From the NCBI GenBank assembly GCA_947293975.1, contig CAMYPV010000064.1, positions 1-6,333 of the forward strand: 6,333 bases of DNA, read 5' to 3'. A model generated the notes under the pieces. That model ran no database searches. It was given only the letters and a program-made list of their open reading frames with translations, and was not told the DNA's origin. Below are positions 1 through 5,837 of the stretch, in pieces. Source of the stretch: an uncultured Ezakiella sp. Its GTDB lineage: Bacteria; Bacillota; Clostridia; Tissierellales; Peptoniphilaceae. Numbering within the stretch: position 1 is the first letter of the stretch; each line of letters starts with the position of its first letter. A program made the translations under genes and the position numbers.

Positions 1-35
1 GGTCTCGTGGGCTCGGAGATGTGTACAAGAGACAG
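1..35. other. Residual Illumina Nextera read-2 adapter (sequencing artefact)
   Basis: Bases 2-35 match the 34-nt Nextera/Tn5 read-2 adapter at 33 of 34 positions. They begin GTCTCGTGGGCTCGG, and bases 17-35 are the 19-bp Tn5 mosaic end ending AAGAGACAG. The single difference is C at 26 where the adapter has T. Base 1 would then be the last base of the index. The GC-rich tract contrasts sharply with the AT-rich sequence starting at 36. Genomic sequence should be taken to begin at 36. The adapter happens to keep the comEC reading frame open, so a gene caller would add about a dozen false residues. Confidence 0.96.
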
Positions 36-1441
36 GGTACAGATAGTATTATTAGTATTATTAAAAGAATATTATAATTTAATCTTAAAACTTTTAATTT
101 ATTTAAATTTAACAAGTATAGTAAAAAAATAAAATATAAAAATATCAACACTATGTTTGGAGATCTAAGTATTAAATTTAATGAGTCTTTGTTAAAAATT
201 GATGATATAAAATCGAATACATTTGAAATGTTATTTAGCAAAAATACTACTATAGAAGATATTACTGTAAGCTTTGATACCAATAATAAAATCATACTTA
301 GCATCAAGTAAATCGAAAAAATCGGTACAAGTATAATATTCAATAATATAGAAAATACATTAACCTTATTAAAGTAATATATCACAACTGGAAATGTTGC
401 AATCTGTATTGATATATTCAAAATAAAAGCAGATTTTAACTTGTTTTTTAAACTTAAGTCTCTTACAAAAATTTTATTTAATCTGTTAAATATATACAAT
501 ATGCCAAACATACAAAAATAGCTTAGTATAAATCCAATTGAGTATATATAATATGGATTTATAATTAAACTTATTATTGCAGCAATTATAAGAGCGTCCT
601 TCGTTGTAATTCCAGGTCTATAAATTCGTTTATACATAATTACATATATCATTATTAAAGCTCTCAGAAGCGAAGGAGTAAAGCCAATTATAAAGCAATA
701 TATAAGCATTATAATACTCGCAATTACACTTCTTGATTTTATACCAAGACCTGTTAATGAAATTATATTAAATATCAAAAAAAAAATAATTCCAAGATGT
801 AAGCCAGAAACAGACAAAATGTGGCTGAGTCCAACATCAATTATATTATTTAGAACTGGTGAATCTTCACGATATCTAAGTGTTATACCTTTTGAAATTA
901 TAGATGCATTTCTATTTAATCGTGTTTCAAAAACTTCGGCAGCCATTAATCTAATATCTTCTAACTTAGATAATACTGTTTTTCCTTTATATTCTATATA
1001 TGCATTATCTAGTTTATAGTTAACAGCATTTGAATAATAAAAATCTCTTGAATCAAATAAATATGGCATAGTACGATTTTGGTGTTTTGTAAGTAAACCT
1101 TTAAAATCTACTCTATCACCTCTTCTAAACTCTTTTAGTTTATCATAAGAATAATATTTATTTAAGCCTGAACGTATTGTAATTCTATTGTATTGTTCGT
1201 ATTCACTAACCTCTGTAATGATTCCCCTATCTTTTATTGTTTTCTCATCATTAAAGTCATTGAATCTAATATAACTTTGTGAAAACGAGAAAATTAAAAA
1301 AACAAGTAAAATTATAATTTTCTTTTTATTAAATTTATTCTTAAAAAAATATATCGCAGAAAATATTAACACCATAGGGATAATATAAAAATATTCCCTT
1401 GACAATATTCCCAAAACAATAAACAATAAAATGTCTAACAT
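36..1441 (-). CDS. comEC: ComEC/Rec2-family DNA uptake channel protein, partial (C-terminus off the contig)
   Basis: ComEC is the inner-membrane channel that carries single-stranded DNA into the cytoplasm during natural transformation. Reading from ATG at 1441, the frame stays open for 468 codons to base 36 and continues into the adapter, so the gene is incomplete rather than broken. Residues 1-14, 19-33 and 41-54 are hydrophobic. Residues about 70-150 look like the N-terminal soluble DUF4131/OB-fold domain, including the typical MPYLFDSRDFY stretch. Residues 202-215 read DVGLSHILSVSGLH, the signature of the Competence domain, and several membrane spans follow. The C-terminal metallo-beta-lactamase-like nuclease domain found in many homologues would lie beyond the edge, so its presence is unknown. 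The start is supported by GGAGG (1446-1450), 4 nt upstream. No comEA precedes it; the neighbour is a divergent exporter operon. The family call is firm; competence of the host is not shown. Confidence 0.93.
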
Positions 1442-1445
1442 AAAT

Positions 1446-1462
1446 CCTCCACATATATTTTA
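1446..1462 (-). promoter_or_regulatory. comEC ribosome binding site and possible weak promoter
   Basis: On the minus strand GGAGG (1450-1446) stands 4 nt before the comEC ATG. Just upstream, TAAAAT (1462-1457) matches the -10 consensus at 5 of 6 positions and is directly preceded by TG. At 17-nt spacing the -35 position holds TTTATT, a poor match. The ribosome site is clear; the promoter is only plausible in such AT-rich DNA. Confidence 0.45.
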
Positions 1463-1473
1463 CACTAAAACCA

Positions 1474-1485
1474 TTTATTAATAAA
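1474..1485. repeat. 12-bp perfect palindrome between divergent promoters (possible operator)
   Basis: TTTATTAATAAA reads identically on both strands. It lies between the comEC start and the exporter promoter, and covers the place where a comEC -35 element would sit. Its position suits a regulator acting on one or both directions. It contains only A and T in very AT-rich DNA, so chance is a real alternative. No second copy was noticed elsewhere in the window. Confidence 0.25.
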
Positions 1486-1493
1486 GAGACTAT

Positions 1494-1521
1494 TTGACTC
1501 AAATTAAAAATCATATATAAT
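1494..1521 (+). promoter_or_regulatory. Sigma-A-type promoter of the exporter operon
   Basis: TTGACT (1494-1499, 5 of 6 to consensus) is followed after 16 nt by TATAAT (1516-1521, perfect). Transcription would start near 1528, giving a leader of roughly 17 nt that still carries the GGAGG at 1529-1533. The -10 element lies inside the perfect inverted repeat CATATAT-A-ATATATG (1512-1526), which may be a chance product of TA alternation. Confidence 0.75.
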
Positions 1522-1544
1522 ATATGTTGGAGGTTAAATCGACA

Positions 1545-2309
1545 ATGCAACACGACGGAAAAATTTTTAAAATGGTTTTATACGCTGCAGAAACTATGGT
1601 AAAATCCGGTTCTGAAACATATAGAGCTGAAGACACAATAAAAAGGATGCTTGCAAGTAGAGGGATATTTAATATTTCAACATTTGTCTCTCCTACTGTA
1701 ATAATTATTGGCGACAATACTCAAAATGGCGTTTGTTTCATTCAAAATATTGATAAAAGATCTTCTAATTTATCACGTATAGAGCTTGTAAATAATTTAA
1801 GTAGATCATTTGTAAATCATGAATTAAATACTACCGAAGCATTTAATCGTTTAAAGAGAATTAATGAACAGTCTTTATATCCATATTGGTTAATTATGTT
1901 AGGATGTACAACGGGCTGCGCTATATTTTCTATATTAATAGGAGGTAATTTTACGGATTTCATTGCAACTATGATTGCATCTTCTATTTCATTTCATACA
2001 AGCGAAAAAATTTCAGAAATTAGTAATACTCAATTTTTAGGTTTTTTTATTTCAGCGCTAATCGTTACATTCGTCGCTATATGCTTAAATAAAATCGGCT
2101 TAGGAAAAAATCTTGACTCAACTATTGTTGGATCTGTACTTCCGCTAGTTCCTGGTGTTGCATTAACAACAGGCGTACGTGACTTTATGTTTGGAGATTT
2201 ATTAAGCGGAATGGCACGCGTTATGGAAGCTGCTACAATTGCCATTGCAATTGCATTTGGAGTTGGCTGTAGCTTAACATTTTTCAATTACTTAGGTGGT
2301 ATATTATGA
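1545..2309 (+). CDS. Threonine/serine exporter family, N-terminal-half protein (DUF1212, YjjP-like)
   Basis: This 254-residue integral membrane protein matches the first half of the ThrE family (PF06738). That family includes the amino-acid exporter ThrE of Corynebacterium, and YjjP, which works with YjjB in succinate export in E. coli. The cytoplasmic N-terminal part (about 1-110) carries the family-like segment AAETMVKSGSETYRAEDTI. Membrane segments follow from about residue 115, and the signature LPLVPGVALTTGVRDFMFGD begins at 199. The start at 1545 is chosen because GGAGG (1529-1533) lies 11 nt before it. The in-frame ATG at 1524 lies before that site and before the predicted transcription start near 1528, so it should not be on the mRNA. 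The last four bases overlap the partner gene. The family is clear; the substrate cannot be read from sequence. Confidence 0.93.
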   Translation: MQHDGKIFKMVLYAAETMVKSGSETYRAEDTIKRMLASRGIFNISTFVSPTVIIIGDNTQNGVCFIQNIDKRSSNLSRIELVNNLSRSFVNHELNTTEAFNRLKRINEQSLYPYWLIMLGCTTGCAIFSILIGGNFTDFIATMIASSISFHTSEKISEISNTQFLGFFISALIVTFVAICLNKIGLGKNLDSTIVGSVLPLVPGVALTTGVRDFMFGDLLSGMARVMEAATIAIAIAFGVGCSLTFFNYLGGIL

Positions 2310-2755
2310 GTTGGATTAATATATTTTTATTAAGTACACTTGCAGGACTCGGATTTTGTTTTATTTTTTCTGTTAGACCACGAAACATATTAATTTGTGC
2401 TCTATGTTCTGGTATGACATGGACTAGCTTACAATATTTTCAATCATTAGGAATAAATTCTGTTTTTGCAACACTTATATCTGGTTTTATGCTTGGTACA
2501 GTAACTGAAATTGCGGCTGTAAAACTAAAGTCTCCTGCAATTAACTTTGTTATTATTGGATTTATTCCGTTAGTTCCCGGATTAAAAACATATCAAGGAC
2601 TATTACATTTAATTGAAGGCAGACAAAGTCAAGGAACAGCATTATTGTTTGAAGCAATATTTATTGCCGTTGCCATCGCTGTATCAATACTTTTAAGTTC
2701 TTCAATCGCACGAGTAATACGAGTTATGATTCAAAAAAATAAAAAACTAAATTAA
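2306..2755 (+). CDS. Threonine/serine exporter family, C-terminal-half protein (DUF3815, YjjB-like)
   Basis: This 149-residue, very hydrophobic protein corresponds to the second half of ThrE (PF12821, ThrE_2), as in YjjB of E. coli (about 157 aa). Four to five membrane segments are visible. The sequence IPLVPGLKTYQGL at 87-99 mirrors the LPLVPG signature of the partner, consistent with two related halves forming one transporter. A short basic tail (QKNKKLN) ends the protein. The start overlaps the stop of the previous gene as ATGA (2306-2309), with AGGTGG about 6 nt upstream, so translation is probably coupled and the two products made in balance. A strong hairpin follows 6 nt after the stop. 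By family knowledge it acts only together with its partner; which solute it exports remains open. Confidence 0.92.
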   Translation: MSWINIFLLSTLAGLGFCFIFSVRPRNILICALCSGMTWTSLQYFQSLGINSVFATLISGFMLGTVTEIAAVKLKSPAINFVIIGFIPLVPGLKTYQGLLHLIEGRQSQGTALLFEAIFIAVAIAVSILLSSSIARVIRVMIQKNKKLN

Positions 2756-2761
2756 TACAAT

Positions 2762-2789
2762 AAAAAATAGCCATCGTGGCTATTTTTTT
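2762..2789. terminator. Bidirectional intrinsic terminator shared by convergent operons
   Basis: A perfect 12-bp inverted repeat (2762-2773 and 2777-2788) with a 3-nt TCG loop has the core TAGCCA-TCG-TGGCTA. It is flanked by A6 on the left and T7 on the right, so a U-tract follows the hairpin in both directions. On the plus strand it ends the exporter operon. On the minus strand the stop codon of the SLH-protein gene and its last two lysine codons are part of the stem. Confidence 0.92.
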
Positions 2790-3727
2790 AATTCCAATAT
2801 TCTGATTATCATTACAACTGCCTCTTCACAAGTAACATCTCTTAATGGGTGAATGCTTTTTGTTTCGTCACCTTTAATAATTCCAAGTTCTAAAGCCTCC
2901 TTTACAGATGGTTTGGCCCACGAAGAGACTTTATCAAAGTCTTTAACTTGGTAATTAGAATTTTTGTCTACATTTAATTCTAATAATTTTATATATCGTG
3001 TAAGAACAGTTACCATTTCTTGCTTTGTAAGGTTTTTTTCTCCGGAAAATAGGTTTCCGTTGATACCTTTAACTATCCCAAGTTTTAAAGCAAGATTAAT
3101 GTCTTTATCATCTTCATCATCAAATTTGAGATTTGATTCCACTTCTGTTTTACCAATAAATTTATTTAATCTCATAAGAGTTTTTATAAACTCATATCTA
3201 TTTATTGGTCTACTTACATCAGACTTATAGCTGCTTAATAAAATTCCTAATTTGTTTGCAGTATTAAATTCTGATTTACTCCAATATGAAGCATTTTTAA
3301 TAAATGAATCATGGCCTAATACAATAGGCTCTATAAAATCTGTGTTTATAATCTTACCAGCTTTTTTAAATACATATCTCATTCTAATAGAGACAAGCGT
3401 GTTTTCTGTGTTTAGTTCTTGCTTTCCTGCAAATGGATTCAATGTTGCCTTGCATTCTTTTGCATCAACATTGAAAGTTTCTAAATTTCTCTCGCTCAAA
3501 TATTTTCCCTGATCAAGCCTTATATCAAACTCAACATAAGCATCAGTAATTTTCCCTTCTTTTATGTCGTTGTTAAAAGTATCCGTATTATTCCATGAAA
3601 TAATAATAAGCTTATCACTATCTTGGCTTATCTCACCTTTTAGATTTAAGAAATAATATTCATCTTTAGCAAGAGATGTAAACGTAAGTAAGTACATTAG
3701 CAAGACTAAAAGTGCTAATTTTCTCAT
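2780..3727 (-). CDS. Secreted SLH-domain cell-surface protein with unknown N-terminal region
   Basis: This 315-residue protein is predicted to be exported and held on the cell wall. Residues 1-20 form a signal peptide (basic MRK, a leucine-rich core, a likely cut after TSLA). Residues 21 to about 145 are a region I do not recognise, with alternating polar and hydrophobic stretches suggesting beta strands. Three S-layer homology repeats follow at about 149-189, 201-250 and 261-312. Such repeats bind pyruvylated secondary wall polymers in other Gram-positive bacteria. The usual TRAE-type binding motifs are degenerate here (NRYE at 176, TKQE at 234, TCEE at 299), so the binding partner could differ. 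The start overlaps the upstream stop as ATGA, with GGGAGG 4 nt before the ATG, so it is translated from the same message as the small membrane protein upstream. The stop codon lies inside the terminator stem. The fold call is good; the role is unknown. Confidence 0.88.
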   Translation of the reverse strand: MRKLALLVLLMYLLTFTSLAKDEYYFLNLKGEISQDSDKLIIISWNNTDTFNNDIKEGKITDAYVEFDIRLDQGKYLSERNLETFNVDAKECKATLNPFAGKQELNTENTLVSIRMRYVFKKAGKIINTDFIEPIVLGHDSFIKNASYWSKSEFNTANKLGILLSSYKSDVSRPINRYEFIKTLMRLNKFIGKTEVESNLKFDDEDDKDINLALKLGIVKGINGNLFSGEKNLTKQEMVTVLTRYIKLLELNVDKNSNYQVKDFDKVSSWAKPSVKEALELGIIKGDETKSIHPLRDVTCEEAVVMIIRILELKK

Positions 3728-4152
3728 TGTTCCTCCCTAATTCTATGACGATAATAAACAATATCGCCATATTCTGTTTTAATGGTAACTTTATTATTTT
3801 CTAAGAACTGTCTGTATTTTTTTAGTTCTTGATTAATAAAATAATAACTAACCGAGAAGACAAGAATAGATCTTAATATAGTTTTTTCACCAATAATATC
3901 TTTAAGCATTGATGATGGAATTATAAAATAAAGCAATGAAAACGCCAAAAATGGAACAGCGTTTTTATTTATATCGTCATAATCGCCGTTTAAATAATCA
4001 ATAGTCATATTAATTATATCATCCGTCGTATTGCATATATTAAGTACAATATTCTTTTCATCAATAAATTTTTTTAAACTAGATTTTAAATCTTCAAATT
4101 GTTCAACACTTAATTTATTTTCAAAACTTAAAATATCATCTAATCTACCCAT
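3724..4152 (-). CDS. Small membrane protein with degenerate DUF1232 (YkvA-like) segment
   Basis: This 142-residue protein has no function I can name. Its N-terminal third is charged and probably helical (ENKLSVEQFEDLKSSLKKFI). Residues 53-88 (YLNGDYDD, then LLYFIIPSSMLKDIIG) resemble the DUF1232/YkvA pattern, in which G-x-Y is followed by a hydrophobic LLYF-x-x-P-x-D-x-I-P-D motif. The acidic residue and second proline typical of that motif are replaced here (PSSMLKD). Hydrophobic stretches at about 66-79 and 92-106 probably form a membrane hairpin, followed by a basic C-terminal tail. The ATG at 4152 follows AAGGAGG at good spacing. The gene is first in a two-gene unit, and its stop overlaps the start of the SLH protein gene, suggesting a shared envelope task. 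DUF1232 membership is an inference from pattern; the gene itself is well supported. Confidence 0.85.
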   Translation of the reverse strand: MGRLDDILSFENKLSVEQFEDLKSSLKKFIDEKNIVLNICNTTDDIINMTIDYLNGDYDDINKNAVPFLAFSLLYFIIPSSMLKDIIGEKTILRSILVFSVSYYFINQELKKYRQFLENNKVTIKTEYGDIVYYRHRIREEQ

Positions 4153-4157
4153 CTTAT

Positions 4158-4198
4158 CCTCCTTGAACCATTATACAATAATATATGAAAAAAATCAA
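4158..4198 (-). promoter_or_regulatory. Near-consensus promoter and ribosome site of the DUF1232-like/SLH operon
   Basis: On the minus strand TTGATT (4198-4193) is followed by a 17-nt spacer and a perfect TATAAT (4175-4170). AAGGAGG (4164-4158) then lies 5 nt before the ATG. Transcription would begin near 4163, leaving a leader of only about 11 nt that just includes the ribosome binding site. The -35 element begins one base after the U-tract of the upstream terminator. Confidence 0.8.
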
Positions 4199-4199
4199 T

Positions 4200-4221
4200 A
4201 AAAAAGGGCTTCCGCCCCATT
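4200..4221 (-). terminator. Intrinsic terminator of the rsmE-mtaB-HIT operon
   Basis: Three bases after the HIT gene stop, the minus strand carries GGGC-GGAA-GCCC (4217-4206) followed by six T (4205-4200). The GNRA-type GGAA loop is a stable tetraloop. A preceding A-run can extend the stem by pairing with the U-tract across one mismatch and one G-U pair. The GC core is short (4 bp), but placement and shape are typical. Confidence 0.8.
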
Positions 4222-4224
4222 TTA

Positions 4225-4560
4225 TTAAAACTCCCAACTCAATTGTCTGCCACCAATTAAGTGAAAGTGCAAGTGTCTAACTGATTGTCCGCCATCTTTT
4301 CCTATATTAGTTACAACTCTGTATCCATCGTCTAAACCTATTTCTTTTGCAACATCTCTTATCTTTAATAAAATATGAGATACAATTCTTGCTTCATCTT
4401 CTTTTAATTCATCTAAACCGTCAATATGATTTTTAGGAATGAACAATATATGAGTTGGCGCAACAGGATTAATATCCTTAAAAGCATAACAAATATCATC
4501 TTCATAAACCTTTGTAGACGGAATTTCGCCATTAATTATTTTGCAAAACAAACAATCCAT
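4225..4560 (-). CDS. HIT-family (HINT-like) nucleotide hydrolase/transferase
   Basis: This 111-residue protein is a complete histidine-triad protein of the HINT branch, whose members hydrolyse purine nucleoside phosphoramidates and related adenylated compounds in the cytoplasm. The opening CLFCKIINGEIPSTKVYEDD is typical of bacterial HinT proteins, including the C-x-x-C pair (residues 3 and 6). The triad HLHFHLIGG lies at 96-104; by analogy with HINT1 the middle histidine (98) is the nucleophile. The tail QLSWEF matches the conserved tryptophan end of the family. Its ATG lies inside the end of mtaB (25-nt overlap) and is preceded by GGAGG 9 nt upstream (4574-4570). It is the last gene before the terminator, so it is transcribed with rsmE and mtaB. 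The natural substrate is unknown. Confidence 0.95.
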   Translation of the reverse strand: MDCLFCKIINGEIPSTKVYEDDICYAFKDINPVAPTHILFIPKNHIDGLDELKEDEARIVSHILLKIRDVAKEIGLDDGYRVVTNIGKDGGQSVRHLHFHLIGGRQLSWEF

Positions 4561-5837
4561 TTTAACTCTCCTCCAATTTCTTCTAATTTCACATCATAAA
4601 CTTCATTGATACTCAACTCTGGGTAATCTTTTACGGAGATTTCAACTCTAATGTAATTTGATGTGTACCCAAAAAACTTTCCTTGCTTTCTTTCTTCGAT
4701 AAGAACTCTTTCTTTATTATTTATCATTTTATATAGAAATTCCTTTTCTAAGAACTCAGAAACTTCTCTTAATCTAAAAGCTCTTTCATTTTTAATGTTC
4801 GGATCAACCTGATTCATCAAAGCAGCTTTTGTATTTTTTCTAATTGAATATGGAAAAACATGTATCCTTGATAAACCAATGTCTCTAACATAATTAATAG
4901 TATTATCAAAATCTTCTTCATTTTCTTCTGGAAAACCTACAATTATATCAGATGTAATTCCTGCAAGAGGAAAGAATGACCTAATCATATCAACTTTATA
5001 TTTAAAAATTTTAGTTGTATATTTTCTATTCATTAATTTTAATATTTTATCGCAACCCGATTGTAATGACAAATGAAAATGTCTACAAAAATGTTCAATA
5101 GACTCTACCCTTTTTAAAAAATCTTCGTCTATAACACTAATTTCTAAACTAGAAAGTCTAATTCTTACATCGGGTGCACCTTCTGCCACAGCCTCAATTG
5201 CATCTATTAACTTGACATCTTTTAAATCCTTACCATAACTTGCAACTTCAATGCCTGTGATTACAATTTCTTTAATACCAATTGATTTTAGATACTCCGC
5301 TTCCCTTTTAATTGATTCAATATCTCGAGATCTAACTCTACCTCTTGCATAAGGAATTATGCAATAGGTGCAAAAATTGTCACAACCATCTTGTATTTTT
5401 AAAAATGCCCTTGTCTTATCACCTAAAGAGTGCATTGGTAAATCTTCATAAGATCTATACCTCGAAATATCTTTAACGCCAGAAGTTGTTTCACCCAATT
5501 TATTTCTGTGATCATTGATGATATCAACGACCTTCATTTTATCAATATTTCCATATACTAAATTTACATTTTTATTTTTCAATAATTCTTCTTTAGATAC
5601 TTGTGAATAGCATCCCATTATAATTGAAAAATTATCAGGATTGTATTTTCTATTTCTACTAAGAGCCTGTCTGCTTTTTTTATCACTTTCATTTGTGACA
5701 GAACAAGAATTTAAGATAAAGACATCACATACATCATCATCTACAATTTCATATCCATCTTCTTCTAGTTTTTTCTGAACAGACATGCTTTCAACAAAAT
5801 TAACTTTACAACCCAATGTTTTAATTTTTACCTTCAT
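4536..5837 (-). CDS. mtaB: tRNA (N6-L-threonylcarbamoyladenosine(37)-C2)-methylthiotransferase MtaB
   Basis: MtaB is a radical-SAM enzyme that adds a methylthio group to t6A at position 37 of tRNAs reading ANN codons, giving ms2t6A, which steadies decoding. The 433-residue protein shows all expected parts. In the N-terminal UPF0004 domain C10 (TLGCKVN), C45 (NSCSVTN) and C76 (GCYSQ) should hold the auxiliary 4Fe-4S cluster. The radical-SAM motif C-x3-C-x2-C is at C152, C156 and C159 (DGCDNFCTYC). A TRAM RNA-binding domain occupies about 372-433. TLGCKVN together with TYCIIPYARGRVRSR favours MtaB over MiaB or RimO. The start at 5837 is preferred over the in-frame ATG at 5855 because GGAGG stands 3 nt before it and homologues begin right at the K-x-TLGCKVN strand. 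The gene overlaps rsmE by 17 nt and HIT by 25 nt, so the three are one operon. Confidence 0.95.
   Translation of the reverse strand: MKVKIKTLGCKVNFVESMSVQKKLEEDGYEIVDDDVCDVFILNSCSVTNESDKKSRQALSRNRKYNPDNFSIIMGCYSQVSKEELLKNKNVNLVYGNIDKMKVVDIINDHRNKLGETTSGVKDISRYRSYEDLPMHSLGDKTRAFLKIQDGCDNFCTYCIIPYARGRVRSRDIESIKREAEYLKSIGIKEIVITGIEVASYGKDLKDVKLIDAIEAVAEGAPDVRIRLSSLEISVIDEDFLKRVESIEHFCRHFHLSLQSGCDKILKLMNRKYTTKIFKYKVDMIRSFFPLAGITSDIIVGFPEENEEDFDNTINYVRDIGLSRIHVFPYSIRKNTKAALMNQVDPNIKNERAFRLREVSEFLEKEFLYKMINNKERVLIEERKQGKFFGYTSNYIRVEISVKDYPELSINEVYDVKLEEIGGELKWIVCFAK

Noticed and set aside
17..35. Tn5 mosaic end as evidence of a natural transposon
   Set aside because: The flanking bases are the synthetic Nextera tail, so it comes from library preparation.
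819..1019. 66-codon plus-strand frame opposite comEC
   Set aside because: It lies antisense to the conserved Competence domain, has no ribosome binding site and its protein resembles nothing; it is a shadow of comEC.
36..1441. comEC as a pseudogene, because no complete frame is bounded by a stop in this stretch
   Set aside because: Codon-by-codon reading from 1441 to 36 finds no stop and no frameshift; the gene is just cut by the contig end.
1442..1544. Riboswitch, T-box or small RNA between comEC and the exporter genes
   Set aside because: Only 103 bp, nearly all A and T, with promoters filling it and a predicted leader of about 17 nt; no room for a structured leader.
1341..1717. Two minus-strand frames of about 70 codons covering the comEC start and the start of the exporter gene
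   Set aside because: Both overlap well-supported genes and the divergent promoters, with no suitable ribosome sites. The real minus-strand gene here is comEC in another frame.
2030..2287. 85-codon minus-strand frame inside the exporter gene
   Set aside because: Antisense to the conserved LPLVPG region; no promoter, ribosome site or recognisable domain.
2964..3512. Two plus-strand frames of 86-88 codons opposite the SLH protein gene
   Set aside because: Serine- and phenylalanine-rich translations typical of the reverse strand of a lysine- and glutamate-rich gene; no initiation signals.
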